Below are positions 10,442 to 18,884 of a stretch of DNA of 36,886 nucleotides, one piece after another. Source of the stretch: Sphingobium sp. (GTDB lineage: Bacteria > Pseudomonadota > Alphaproteobacteria > Sphingomonadales > Sphingomonadaceae). Numbering within the stretch: the stretch's first letter is position 1; each line of letters opens with the position of its first letter. A program made the translations under genes and the position numbers. The notes beneath the pieces were generated by a model that worked only from the letters and a program-made list of their open reading frames with translations, was not told where the DNA came from and did not search any database. The stretch covers positions 1 through 36,886 of the forward strand of contig JACESO010000021.1 in the NCBI GenBank assembly GCA_013911745.1. The letters run 5' to 3'.

Positions 10442-10467
10442 AAACGAAGGCTGCCCGATCGGGTTTC
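10442..10467 (-). promoter_or_regulatory. Candidate EcfG (general stress sigma) promoter of csbD
   Basis: On the minus strand GAAAC (10467-10463) is followed after 16 bp by CGTTT (10446-10442). The alphaproteobacterial EcfG consensus is about GGAAC-N16/17-CGTT, so one of five -35 bases differs. It points to csbD, a family often in the general stress regulon. Confidence 0.45.
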
Positions 10468-10507
10468 ACAAGAAACGGCTGCGCAATGATTAAACTTCGG
10501 TCATGAT

Positions 10508-11665
10508 CTAAAGCGTCTTTTCGTAAATCTGATAGACCTTGTTCACCCGGCTTTCGATCGCGTCGGCGATGGCGTTCATCCCCTGATTATCGTCCAGCAC
10601 CCAGCCGATCTCGCCGCGCGTCGATCCGTAACGACTGACGGCATTGCGGCGGATATATTCGATCATCATGAACGCCAGTTGGCTCGCCATGCGCGACGCC
10701 TGCAACCGCTGGACCACGCCCATCAACGGCACGCGCATCGTGCGGCATTTGGGCTTGCGCAGCCAGGAGAGCAGCTTGATCCAGCCGAAGGGAAAGAGCG
10801 CGCCGTTCAAGGGCTTCACCGCTTCGTTGAGATCGGGCAGCGTCATCATGAAGGCGACCGGCTCGCCATCCAGTTCCGCGATCATAATGAGATCCTCGAA
10901 CACGATCGGCTTCAGCTTCTTGCCCGTATGCGCAACCTCTTCGTCCGTGATCGGAACGAAGCCCCAATTGTTGCCCCACGCGTCGTTCAGGATGCCGAGG
11001 ATGATCGCGGCCTCCTTGTCGAACTGCGACTTGTCCACCTGCCGCACACGGATGCGCGGGTTCTTCTCGCCCGACTGGACGATTCGCTGGATCAACGGCG
11101 GAAATTCTTTGGTGATATCCAGCTCGTAGGTCTTGAGCTGCTTGACGGGCGCATAGCCCGCCCCCTCGATCATCGCCTGATAGGCGGGGCTGTTATGCCC
11201 CATCATGACCGTCGGCGGATGATCGTGCCCCTCGATCAGCAAGCCCGGCTCTTCCCAGATGGAGAGCGAGATCGGCCCCAGCACGCGGTTCATGCCCTTG
11301 GCGCGCAGCCAGTCCTCCGCCGCGGCTATCAGCGCCCTGGCGGTTGCATCATCCTCCGCCTCGAACAGGCCGAAATTGCCGGTGCCTGGCCCCATGCCCT
11401 GTTCCGGCGGCTGGTCCAGCGCCAGCCGATCGATATGGGCGGAAACCCGCCCCACCACCTTGCCGCCGCGCCGCGCCAGAAAATATTGCGCCTTCGCATG
11501 ACCGAAAAAGGGGTTCTTGCCCGGCGTCAGCAGTTCCTTGACCTCGGCCTTCAGCGGTGGAACCCAATTGGAGTCGCCGGCATAAAGCCGCCACGGCAGG
11601 TCGATGAAGGCCTTCATGTCGGCCTTGCCGGAAACGGGGGTAATCACCAGATCAGAATTGGCCAC
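10508..11665 (-). CDS. GNAT-fold N-acyltransferase, YghO / bacterial ceramide synthase-like
   Basis: A 385-residue protein like E. coli YghO, with a two-part GNAT-type acyltransferase fold. Visible segments include FIDLPWRLYAGDSNWVPPL near the N-terminus, NPFFGHAKAQYFLARRGGK, LGPISLSIWEEPGLLIEG and a C-terminal IGWVLDDNQGMN. From memory, relatives in Caulobacter act as the bacterial ceramide synthase; sphingomonads make sphingolipids, so this gene is a fair candidate, but that is inference. The start is uncertain: GTG 11665 is chosen; a TTG at 11728 is in frame. It is divergent from a fatty-acid desaturase, which supports a lipid role. Other members are merely called N-acetyltransferase. Confidence 0.72.
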   Translation of the reverse strand: MANSDLVITPVSGKADMKAFIDLPWRLYAGDSNWVPPLKAEVKELLTPGKNPFFGHAKAQYFLARRGGKVVGRVSAHIDRLALDQPPEQGMGPGTGNFGLFEAEDDATARALIAAAEDWLRAKGMNRVLGPISLSIWEEPGLLIEGHDHPPTVMMGHNSPAYQAMIEGAGYAPVKQLKTYELDITKEFPPLIQRIVQSGEKNPRIRVRQVDKSQFDKEAAIILGILNDAWGNNWGFVPITDEEVAHTGKKLKPIVFEDLIMIAELDGEPVAFMMTLPDLNEAVKPLNGALFPFGWIKLLSWLRKPKCRTMRVPLMGVVQRLQASRMASQLAFMMIEYIRRNAVSRYGSTRGEIGWVLDDNQGMNAIADAIESRVNKVYQIYEKTL

Positions 11666-11815
11666 GGACGCCGCTTTCGCAATTTCGATGCTGGCGGTGC
11701 AGTTCCACCCTTGTCCGCGCAATGTCAATCATGCGGGCGCGTGGGCGCGCCGGGATGGCGAATATGTCATGGTGCTGCCATGATGTCAGCGCATTTGGAG
11801 ACTAGGACGGCCCGC

Positions 11816-12883
11816 ATGACGAAGCACGACCCCATCCTTGCCGCCGCGCAGCGGGCGCGGGCAGCGATCCCCGACGATGTCGCGATGCTGCGGGCGGCGG
11901 CGGACCTGGCGCGCGAATTCAGTGTCGCTGATCCCCGCATCTTCTGGAGCGACATGCTGGCTTCCGCCCTGATCGGCTGGAGCGCGCTGGCAGGGGCGAT
12001 CCTTGTCGACAATAGGGCCGTCGCCCTCGTGTGCGGCGGCGTGGCGGTGCTCGCCCTCTATCGCGTGGCGAGCTTCATTCATGAGCTGACCCATTATCGC
12101 AAGGGCGCTCTGCCCGGCTTTCGCGCGGGCTGGAACCTGATCGTCGGCATTCCGCTGATGATCCCCTCCTTCATGTATGAAGGCGTCCATACCCAGCATC
12201 ATGCCCGCACGCGCTACGGCACGGCGGAGGATCCCGAATATCTCCCGCTTGCTCTCATGAAACCATGGTCGTTGCCGCTCTTCATCCTCGTTGCGTCGCT
12301 CGCGCCTGTGGGTCTCATCCTGCGCTTCGGCGTGCTGACGCCGCTGTCGCTTTTGATCCCGCCGCTGCGCGCTAAGGTGGTGTCGGAATTTTCCGCCCTG
12401 TCGATCAACCCCTCCTATCGCCGTCGCGCGCCCGAAGGCGACTTCGCGCGCATGTGGGCGTGGCAGGAAGCCGGCGCATGCCTCGTCGCACTGGCGCTGA
12501 TCGGCAGCGTCTTCGCCTTCGGATGGAAACCGCTGCTCGTCTATATGGGCGTCCATTCGGCGATGACGGTCGTCAATCAGCTGCGCACGCTGGTCGCGCA
12601 TCTGTGGGAGAATGAGGGCGAGCCGATGACCGTCACGGCGCAATATCTGGATTCGGTCAACGTGCCTCCGCCCTCCACCCTGCCCGCGCTCTGGGCGCCG
12701 GTGGGCCTGCGCTATCACGCGCTGCATCATCTGCTACCCAGCGTGCCCTATCATGCCTTGGGCAAGGCGCACGCGCGGTTGATGGCGACGCTTGACCCGG
12801 ATTCTCCCTATCGAAAGGGCAATTATGCCGGGATGACGCCGCTGGTCGGCAAGATCGCGCGGAGCACCATGCGGGCGCGCTGA
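11816..12883 (+). CDS. Membrane fatty-acid desaturase family protein
   Basis: Predicted di-iron membrane desaturase or hydroxylase acting on acyl chains. Three histidine boxes are present: HELTH (about 92-96), HTQHH (about 125-129) and HALHH (about 301-305), with paired hydrophobic segments between boxes one and two and before box three. The 355-residue length fits the family. ATG 11816 is chosen because AGGA ends 8 bases upstream; ATGs at 11780 and 11783 are in frame. The substrate may be a phospholipid acyl chain or, given the neighbouring acyltransferase, a sphingoid base; sequence alone cannot decide. A likely terminator follows at 13010-13050. Confidence 0.87.
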   Translation: MTKHDPILAAAQRARAAIPDDVAMLRAAADLAREFSVADPRIFWSDMLASALIGWSALAGAILVDNRAVALVCGGVAVLALYRVASFIHELTHYRKGALPGFRAGWNLIVGIPLMIPSFMYEGVHTQHHARTRYGTAEDPEYLPLALMKPWSLPLFILVASLAPVGLILRFGVLTPLSLLIPPLRAKVVSEFSALSINPSYRRRAPEGDFARMWAWQEAGACLVALALIGSVFAFGWKPLLVYMGVHSAMTVVNQLRTLVAHLWENEGEPMTVTAQYLDSVNVPPPSTLPALWAPVGLRYHALHHLLPSVPYHALGKAHARLMATLDPDSPYRKGNYAGMTPLVGKIARSTMRAR

Positions 12884-12904
12884 GCGCACATAAGACGCCG
12901 CGTC

Positions 12905-12932
12905 AAAAAAATTTCAGTTTCGCCTTGAAACC
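12905..12932 (-). terminator. Weak candidate terminator for lptG
   Basis: On the minus strand GGTTTC and GAAACT can pair as a 6-bp stem (one G-U) and are followed by TGAAATTTTTTT. The stem is short, so this is only a possible terminator of the lptF-lptG transcript. Confidence 0.3.
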
Positions 12933-13009
12933 GGAATAACCCGACCCATATCGTGGCTGTTCCGGTCCCCCTCTCCCCCCTCTGGGATCGGAACGCCCCC
13001 TGTGGAAGG

Positions 13010-13050
13010 CCCCGCGCGACGTCCCTTGGTCGCCGGGGTCTTCTTTTTTT
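13010..13050 (+). terminator. Intrinsic terminator downstream of desaturase gene
   Basis: CCCCGCGCGAC (13010-13020) pairs with GTCGCCGGGG (13029-13038) with one bulged base, then comes TCTTCTTTTTTT. This is a GC-rich stem and U-run placed between the desaturase gene and the convergent lptG. Confidence 0.7.
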
Positions 13051-13054
13051 GCGC

Positions 13055-14155
13055 TCACTCCTCGGTGCGGAACAGCACCGTCTCGCCCACCAGCAGGAAC
13101 AGGAAGAAGGGCGCCCAAGCCGCCAGCACGGGGGGATAGGCGCCGAGGCTCCCCATCGCGAGCGAGAAATTGTCCGCCACGAAATAGGCAAAGCCCAGCG
13201 CCATGCCCATCACGGCGCGGACGAACAGCTGCCCGGACCGGGCCAGGCCGAACGCAGCCACCGATCCCAGGATCGGCATCAGCAACGCAGACAGCGGGCC
13301 TGATATTTTGTGCCAGAGACTGCCTTCCAGTTCGCCCGTCGGCCTACCCGCGTCGCGCAGGTCGCTGATCGCGGCCTGCAGTTCGCTGAAGGTCAGCGCA
13401 TCGGGATCGACCCTCGCCAGGGTGAACTGATCGGGCCTGATGTCATGGCCGAAACGGACGGTGCCGATGTCGCGCCCAGTCCCGCGCGCCACGTCGAACT
13501 GTTGCGCCCTTTCCAGCACCCAGCTTTTGCTGGCAGCGTCATAATGGCCGCGTGGCGCCTGGATGATGGTGGTCAGCGCGTTGTTGACGCGATTGTAGAT
13601 TTCGATCTTGCGAAGCTGGACATTCTGGCCGCGCCCGGCAACGATGGCGACGTTGACCAGATTGTTGCCGTCCCGCACCCACGGGTTGGACTTGATGCCG
13701 CTGTCCTGCGGGATCGGGCCGTAGTCCACAGCCTCCCACGCGCTCAGCGCCGCCGTGGACCGCGCCACGATCCGTTCGTTGAACGCGAAGCTGATGATCG
13801 ACACGCCCAGCGCCGCCGCGATCAGCGGGGCCAATATCTGATGCGCGGACAGCCCCGCCGCCTTCATCGCGATGATCTCGCTATTCTGGTTCAGCGTCGC
13901 CAACATGACCAGCGTACCGAGCAGCACGGAGAAAGGCAGGAAGGTCGCGATGATCTGCGGCGTGCGCAGCCCGACATAATGCCAGAGCTGCGCGTCGCCA
14001 TTGCCCGGATAGGCGAGGATGTCGCCGCTGTTGCCGAGCAGGTCCAGTGTCTGGAGCACCACCACCAGCAGCATCAGCACGGCGAAGGTGCGGGTCAGGA
14101 ACAGCCGCGCCATGTACCAGCTCATCTGGCGTGAGGGGAAGAAGCTCAGGTTCAT
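13055..14155 (-). CDS. lptG: LPS export ABC transporter permease LptG
   Basis: One of two permeases of the LptB2FG complex, which extracts lipopolysaccharide (or a replacing glycolipid) from the inner membrane and drives it along LptC-A-D. The 366 residues show the YjgP/YjgQ layout: three N-terminal membrane segments, a periplasmic beta-jellyroll domain (about 130-270) and three C-terminal membrane segments. The coupling-helix region NQNSEIIAMKAAGLSAHQI is the family signature. It is 4 bp downstream of lptF and co-transcribed. LptG rather than LptF is assigned by order and by the MKAAGLS/G motif. Confidence 0.9.
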   Translation of the reverse strand: MNLSFFPSRQMSWYMARLFLTRTFAVLMLLVVVLQTLDLLGNSGDILAYPGNGDAQLWHYVGLRTPQIIATFLPFSVLLGTLVMLATLNQNSEIIAMKAAGLSAHQILAPLIAAALGVSIISFAFNERIVARSTAALSAWEAVDYGPIPQDSGIKSNPWVRDGNNLVNVAIVAGRGQNVQLRKIEIYNRVNNALTTIIQAPRGHYDAASKSWVLERAQQFDVARGTGRDIGTVRFGHDIRPDQFTLARVDPDALTFSELQAAISDLRDAGRPTGELEGSLWHKISGPLSALLMPILGSVAAFGLARSGQLFVRAVMGMALGFAYFVADNFSLAMGSLGAYPPVLAAWAPFFLFLLVGETVLFRTEE

Positions 14156-14159
14156 GAGG

Positions 14160-15374
14160 TCAGGCCGCTCCTTCCGCGGCTGCAGGGCTGCGTCTCCGCC
14201 CGAATTTCAGCAGGCGCACGATCTGCTTGCCCAGTTTGCCGAACGCATATTCCAGCGCCGCGGTCGGTTGCCCGCCGGGGCGGTGAGCGATCACATGATA
14301 CATCCACAGCACCAGCGCCGACGCGACGACGAACGGTCCCCACAGCGCGATGATAGGATCGATCTTGCCCAACGCTCCGACGCTTTCGCCATATTGGTTG
14401 ATCTTGTGATAGGTGACGATGAACACGATCGACAGGAAAACGCCAAGCGCGGAGGTCGAACGCTTGGGCGGTATGGCGAAGGCGAGCGCAGCGAGCGGCA
14501 GCAGGAACATGAACACCACCTCCACCATGCGGAAGTGGAAATTGGCGCGTACCTCGTCCTTCAGCTTGTCGGGCGTGTCGGCATTGTGGCCGATCACCAC
14601 CAGTTCCGGAATCGTCTTTTCCCGGTCGTTGTCACGGCCACGGAACCGCTCGATCTGCGGCAGGTCGATCGGCAGGTCATGGCTCGAGAAGGACAGGATG
14701 CGCGGCGTCTTATATTTGGGGCCGTCATTCACCAGCACGCCATTGCGCAAACGGAAGATGATCGTGTCGGGATCGTCCGTCGCCAGGAACGTGCCCTGCT
14801 CCGCCGTCACCGCGACAGACTGGCCGTTGCGGCTGACCGCGCGCACGAAAATCCCCTGAAGGTTGCGGCCTTCGTCCCGGCTGCGTTCGATGCGCAGGGT
14901 CATGCGCTTGCCCAGCGTCGTGAACTCGCCCACCTTGATCGACGCGCCCAGCGCGCCCGACCGCAGCTCGAACCGCAACGCCTCATAGGCATGGCGGGAC
15001 AGCGGCTGGACGAAGCCGACGATGCCGAAATTCAGGAGCGCCAGCGCGATGGCATACATGTAGGGGACGCGCAGCAGCCGCCCGTAGGACAGCCCCACCG
15101 CCCGCATCACATCCAGTTCAGAAGACAGCGCCAGCTTGCGGAAGGCGAGCAGGATACCCAGCATCAGGCCGATGGGTATGCCGAGCGAGAGATATTCGGG
15201 CAGCATGCTGGCCAGCATCCGCCACACGACGCTGACCGGCCCGCCTTCCGCCGCCACGAAATCGAACAGGCTCAGCATCTTGTCGAGCACCAGCAGCATC
15301 GCCGATATGACCAGCGTGGCGAACATCGGCACCGCGATGAGGCGGGCAAGATAGCGGTCGGTGGCGGTCAGCAT
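14160..15374 (-). CDS. lptF: LPS export ABC transporter permease LptF
   Basis: Partner permease of LptG in the LptB2FG transporter. It has 404 residues with the same YjgP/YjgQ architecture: N-terminal helices ending near residue 120, a periplasmic domain with the VAVTAEQGTF strand region, and C-terminal helices from about 290. The signature ALSSELDVMRAVGLSYGRL is the coupling helix. The C-terminus carries an extra basic tail ending near AAAEGAA. ATG 15374 is clean. It is divergent from a DUF2141 gene. If the host is a sphingomonad that replaces LPS with glycosphingolipid, the cargo of this pair is an open question. Confidence 0.92.
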   Translation of the reverse strand: MLTATDRYLARLIAVPMFATLVISAMLLVLDKMLSLFDFVAAEGGPVSVVWRMLASMLPEYLSLGIPIGLMLGILLAFRKLALSSELDVMRAVGLSYGRLLRVPYMYAIALALLNFGIVGFVQPLSRHAYEALRFELRSGALGASIKVGEFTTLGKRMTLRIERSRDEGRNLQGIFVRAVSRNGQSVAVTAEQGTFLATDDPDTIIFRLRNGVLVNDGPKYKTPRILSFSSHDLPIDLPQIERFRGRDNDREKTIPELVVIGHNADTPDKLKDEVRANFHFRMVEVVFMFLLPLAALAFAIPPKRSTSALGVFLSIVFIVTYHKINQYGESVGALGKIDPIIALWGPFVVASALVLWMYHVIAHRPGGQPTAALEYAFGKLGKQIVRLLKFGRRRSPAAAEGAA

Positions 15375-15502
15375 TCTCTAAGTCGTCGTCCCATCACCAT
15401 GATTTGGCCGCAAACCGATCCCATATGGCAGGGGAGCAATTGCGGGGCGAACAGGGGCTTGGCCTCCGGTCCATGCCGGTGGCTATAGCTTCCAGGAGTC
15501 TG

Positions 15503-15997
15503 ATGGTCATGTTGAAAGTTGCAATGGGTTTCATGTCGGCGGTCGCGCTGGTCGCTTCCGTGCCGGCGATGGCTCATGGGCAGGAAATCCCGAACGATAT
15601 GGATCGCTGCGGTCCCCAGGCGAAGGGGCCGGCGGTGCTGGTCGACGTGCGCGGCTTTGCCGCCGCGACCGGCAAGGTGCGGATCCAATCCTATCCGGCC
15701 ACCCGCGCTGCCTGGCTGGCGAAGGGGGAATGGCTCAACCGAATCGAAACGAGCGTACGCCCGACCGATGGCGCGATGCGCTTCTGCATGCCGGTGCCCC
15801 AGCCAGGCCGCTATGGCATCGCCGTGCGGCATGACCGCGACGGCAATGGCAAGACCGACATTTCGCGCGATGGCGGTGGATTTTCCAACAATCCGTCGAT
15901 CAGCATCTTCAACCTGGGCAAGCCGGGGGTCGAAAAGGCCGCCTTCTATGCCGGACCCGGCGTGACGAAAATCACGATCAATCTCAAATATATGTGA
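15503..15997 (+). CDS. Secreted DUF2141 domain protein
   Basis: A 164-residue exported protein. It has a signal peptide (MVMLKVAMGFMSAVALVASV, cleavage after PAMAHG or nearby) and a DUF2141 domain: VLVDVRGFAAATGKVRI at the start, a central GRYGIAVRHDRDGNGKTD loop that looks like an acidic Ca-binding-type turn, and FSNNPSISIF near the end. Function is unknown; a beta-sandwich in the periplasm is likely. AGGAG ends 4 bases before ATG 15503 and 10 before ATG 15509. The lipid kinase gene starts 10 bp downstream, so the two are probably one operon. Confidence 0.85.
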   Translation: MVMLKVAMGFMSAVALVASVPAMAHGQEIPNDMDRCGPQAKGPAVLVDVRGFAAATGKVRIQSYPATRAAWLAKGEWLNRIETSVRPTDGAMRFCMPVPQPGRYGIAVRHDRDGNGKTDISRDGGGFSNNPSISIFNLGKPGVEKAAFYAGPGVTKITINLKYM

Positions 15998-16007
15998 TCG
16001 AACCCAG

Positions 16008-16976
16008 ATGGTCAGCGTCGCGCTCTTGTCCAATCCCAAGTCCACGGGCAACCGGCAGACGCTTCCGCGCGTGCGCAGCTATTGCGCCAACCATCCCGAC
16101 ATCTTCCATTATGAGGTGGAGCATGTCGACCAGATCGGCCGGGCGTTCCAGACGATCGCCCGCGTCGATCCCGCCGTCATCGTCATCAACGGCGGCGACG
16201 GCACGGTGCAGGCGTCATTGACCGAACTCTACCAAGGTGAGCATTTCCATGGCCGGGTGCCGCCGATCGCGGTGCTGCCCAATGGCAAGACGAACCTGAT
16301 CGCACTCGACCTCGGCATCCATGGCGACCCGATCAAGGCGCTGGAGAAGATATTGGAGATCGCCAAGTCGGGCGTCGAAGATCATGTCGTCGCCCGCGAA
16401 CTCATCGCCCTGTCGGACGGTCAGGCGGAAAGCCGGCCGGTGCTGGGCATGTTCCTGGGCGGCGCTGGCCTTGCCGATACGATGCTCTATTGCCGCAACC
16501 AGATCTATCCGCTCGGCCTCTCCAACGGCCTCAGCCATTTCATCACCGCGCTTGCCGTGGTCTTCTCGCTGTTGTTCGGCATCCGGGCGCGCTTCCTGCC
16601 GCCCTCCAGCAAGCCGGTGCGCATCTCGCTGATCCGCGACGGACAACTGGCCGGGCGCTTTTCGGTGCTGATCGTGACCACGCTGGAAAAGCTGCTGCTG
16701 GGCGTGCAGCCGGGCGGCAGCCGGCGCGGCAACATGAAGCTGATGGCGGTGGACCAGAGCCTGCCCGCGCTGCTGCGCCTCGTCTGGGCCAGCCTGTTTC
16801 GCCGCGTCGGCAAGGCGCGGATGCAGGGTATCCACCTGGAGCAGGGCGACATGATCCGGATCGAGGGGGAGCGCAGCAGCGTCATCCTCGACGGCGAACT
16901 GTTCGAAGCGACGGAGGGCAAGCCCATCGTCCTGCGCTCGACTGAACCGGTGCCCTTCCTGCGGCTCGCGGCCTGA
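16008..16976 (+). CDS. Diacylglycerol kinase-family lipid kinase
   Basis: A 322-residue protein with the DAGK catalytic domain. It opens with VALLSNPKSTGN and has the nucleotide-binding INGGDGTVQ near 60-69, followed by AVLPNGKTNLIALDLG, the analogue of the GTGNDFAR motif, here altered. The second domain has VILDGELFE near the C-terminus, as in YegS-type lipid kinases. Substrates of this family include diacylglycerol, phosphatidylglycerol, sphingosine and ceramide; the actual one is unknown. In a sphingolipid-producing organism a ceramide or sphingoid substrate is worth considering. A hydrophobic stretch FITALAVVFSLLFGI suggests membrane contact. Confidence 0.86.
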   Translation: MVSVALLSNPKSTGNRQTLPRVRSYCANHPDIFHYEVEHVDQIGRAFQTIARVDPAVIVINGGDGTVQASLTELYQGEHFHGRVPPIAVLPNGKTNLIALDLGIHGDPIKALEKILEIAKSGVEDHVVARELIALSDGQAESRPVLGMFLGGAGLADTMLYCRNQIYPLGLSNGLSHFITALAVVFSLLFGIRARFLPPSSKPVRISLIRDGQLAGRFSVLIVTTLEKLLLGVQPGGSRRGNMKLMAVDQSLPALLRLVWASLFRRVGKARMQGIHLEQGDMIRIEGERSSVILDGELFEATEGKPIVLRSTEPVPFLRLAA

Positions 16977-17008
16977 CGGGCGGCTGCCGCTTCCCTCCCG
17001 CCTGGCGG

Positions 17009-17308
17009 TCAAAGCGGGCGTGAATCGCCGACATCGTAGAGGCGCAGGTTCCGGTCGCCTATACCAAGGTCGGTCCATGCTCCATGCCATTCCGCCATGT
17101 GCGACGCCGCGAAATGGCGGTCGATTGCGTCCTGATCGACCCATCGTTCCGTGACGTGGATCAGGCCGGGATCGAACAAATCCTGAGCATATACATATTC
17201 CACACAGCCTTCTTCGGCGCGGCTGGCCTCCACCATGCGTGTCATCGCGGGGCGAGCCGCATCCATTTTGGCGGCGGGCAGGCGGAAGGTTCCAAGGATC
17301 ATCAGCAT
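17009..17308 (-). CDS. ABM-domain (antibiotic biosynthesis monooxygenase-like / YgiN-type) protein
   Basis: A 99-residue protein with the dimeric alpha+beta barrel ABM fold: MLMILGTFRLP (strand 1), a helix with MTRMVEASRAEEGCVEYVY, then FDPGLIHVTERWVDQDAIDRHF and the conserved ASHMAEWH segment. Members include quinol monooxygenases and haem-degrading enzymes, but many are uncharacterised; no substrate can be named. It lies 26 bp after the porin gene on the same strand and may be co-transcribed with it. Confidence 0.85.
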   Translation of the reverse strand: MLMILGTFRLPAAKMDAARPAMTRMVEASRAEEGCVEYVYAQDLFDPGLIHVTERWVDQDAIDRHFAASHMAEWHGAWTDLGIGDRNLRLYDVGDSRPL

Positions 17309-17334
17309 GGTGCCAGACTAAAAGCGATTACCCC

Positions 17335-18741
17335 TCAGAAGTCCAGTTCCGCGCGCCAGCCGAGCACATCCACGCTATAATCGCGCCGCCCGCCTGCGGT
17401 GATCGCCGCGTCGGTATAGGCCAGATGCGCGTAGTTGAGGTTGAACCGTACATATTCGATCGGCGTCCACACCAGCGCCGCGATCACGCCATTCTGCGTT
17501 CCGCCCACGATCCCCTTGTCGTTGAGGCTGAGATAATCGTAGCGGACCGTCGCCTGCAACGCGCCCCATCCGCCGGAACCCACAGGGCTGTCCGGCTTCA
17601 CCACGCCGAAAATGCCGTTTTTGTAACCGCGGCTTTCGCCGGTGAACACATAGCCGACCTCGCCATAGCCGCCGAAAAAGGTCGGATCGGACAGGCCCGG
17701 CCGCACCGCGCGCAGCCAGTGCGCCTCGCCCACCCACCAGAGCGGCCCGCGCTCGCCGGCGAACTCCAGACCGTAGCTCGTTTCGCGTTCGGCCAGGATG
17801 GGCGGCGTCGACAGGAACCGGCTGTTGGCGCTGTGCAGATAGGCACGCTGGCGATAGCGCTGCGGCGCCTCGCCCAGCCGCTGCAGGTCGCGCCAATGAC
17901 CCGACGCGGCAAAATGCAGCTGCGTCTCTCCCAGCTTGGGCGCGAGCACGACCCGGCCGTCGACGCTGAAGCTGTTATTCTCGTCCCCGCCATTCGCGCC
18001 GTCGCTGGCGTTGGTCAGCGAATCGGCGCTGTCCGAAAAGACGCCCGCCTGCGCCAGCAGGATGCCGGATCGATATTGCGCCGACAGGCCCAGCCGCCGC
18101 TCGAAACCGAATGCGTCGGTAAATGCCGCCCGCTCCATCACCGCGCCGCCGGTGTCGCTTATCAGTTCGTCGAGCGACTGGAAGCTGTTGTGATTGCCCA
18201 GCGTCACCAGCCATGGCCCCTTCTCGTAAGTTATGAAGGTATCGACCAGTTCCACGCTGTTGTCCGACAGCTCCAGTTCCAGCTTATAGCCAAAGCCCGC
18301 TCCAAGTTTGCCTTCTCCGCCCAGCCGCAGCCGGCGCAGTTCGTTGGAATAGCCCTTCGCCCGGTCATTGACCCCGGCCGGCGTCATCAGCAGGCCCGCA
18401 TCATATTGGATGCGGCCCTTCACATGGAAACTGGCGTCGCCGCGCGTGAAGACCGGCCCGCCCTTCCAGCCGATCGATGTGGACTGCTCGGCCTTCGGGG
18501 AGCTTGCCGCGGCGACCGCCATCGGCGTCGTTGCAGCCGGCGGCATCGGCGCTGCGGTCGGCGTTGTCGTGCCGGCGCCGTTCAGCCGCGCCTCCAGCCG
18601 GTCCACCTGTGCCTTCAGGGCCGCGATCTGCGCGCGCATCGCCGCGGCTTCCGTCGCGTCGATCGTCTGCGCCATGGCCGAAGCCGGAAGGATGGCGAGC
18701 GCCAACGCGGTGCCTTTGGCCAGTCGTGAACGGAGCGTCAT
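17335..18741 (-). CDS. Phosphate-selective porin (OprO/OprP family)
   Basis: Outer-membrane channel protein of 468 residues. Signal peptide 1-24 ends ASAMA-Q; then a short coiled coil (AAMRAQIAALKAQVDRLEARL, about 34-54) that in this family trimerises or contacts peptidoglycan, a Pro/Thr/Ala linker, and a barrel of about 360 residues with alternating strands from GGPVFTRGDASFHVKGRIQY to the terminal aromatic RAELDF. FHVKGRIQYDAG and LRRLRLGGEGKLG match OprP-family repeats. The phosphate specificity is a family label; I found no clear Pho box upstream, so it may pass other anions. Divergent from the solute-binding lipoprotein across a 143-bp AT-rich region. Confidence 0.87.
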   Translation of the reverse strand: MTLRSRLAKGTALALAILPASAMAQTIDATEAAAMRAQIAALKAQVDRLEARLNGAGTTTPTAAPMPPAATTPMAVAAASSPKAEQSTSIGWKGGPVFTRGDASFHVKGRIQYDAGLLMTPAGVNDRAKGYSNELRRLRLGGEGKLGAGFGYKLELELSDNSVELVDTFITYEKGPWLVTLGNHNSFQSLDELISDTGGAVMERAAFTDAFGFERRLGLSAQYRSGILLAQAGVFSDSADSLTNASDGANGGDENNSFSVDGRVVLAPKLGETQLHFAASGHWRDLQRLGEAPQRYRQRAYLHSANSRFLSTPPILAERETSYGLEFAGERGPLWWVGEAHWLRAVRPGLSDPTFFGGYGEVGYVFTGESRGYKNGIFGVVKPDSPVGSGGWGALQATVRYDYLSLNDKGIVGGTQNGVIAALVWTPIEYVRFNLNYAHLAYTDAAITAGGRRDYSVDVLGWRAELDF

Positions 18742-18884
18742 CTGCTTTCCCTTTGCTGCTCCGCGCCGCCAATATGAATCTTTAGTTACGCCTAAGCGTC
18801 TTTTATATGTCTATTTTGTTACAACGCGCTGGATGCGATCGACGGTTGGCGCGCGCGCGATCGCGGGCTAATCCTGACGCTGGA

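Noticed and set aside
10679..11815. Long in-frame upstream extension of the desaturase
   Set aside because: It runs antisense through the YghO-like gene and a good ribosome-binding site precedes ATG 11816.
16977..17008. Intrinsic terminator between the lipid kinase and ABM genes
   Set aside because: Only a 5-bp stem with a long loop and no T-run can be drawn.
17239..18729. Long plus-strand open frame opposite the porin gene
   Set aside because: The translation has no signal peptide, motif or sensible composition, while the minus strand encodes a full porin with signal peptide and terminal Phe.
18742..18884. Pho box upstream of the phosphate-type porin
   Set aside because: The AT-rich gap has ATATGTCTATTTTGTTAC, but no convincing pair of CTGTCAT-type repeats at the right spacing.
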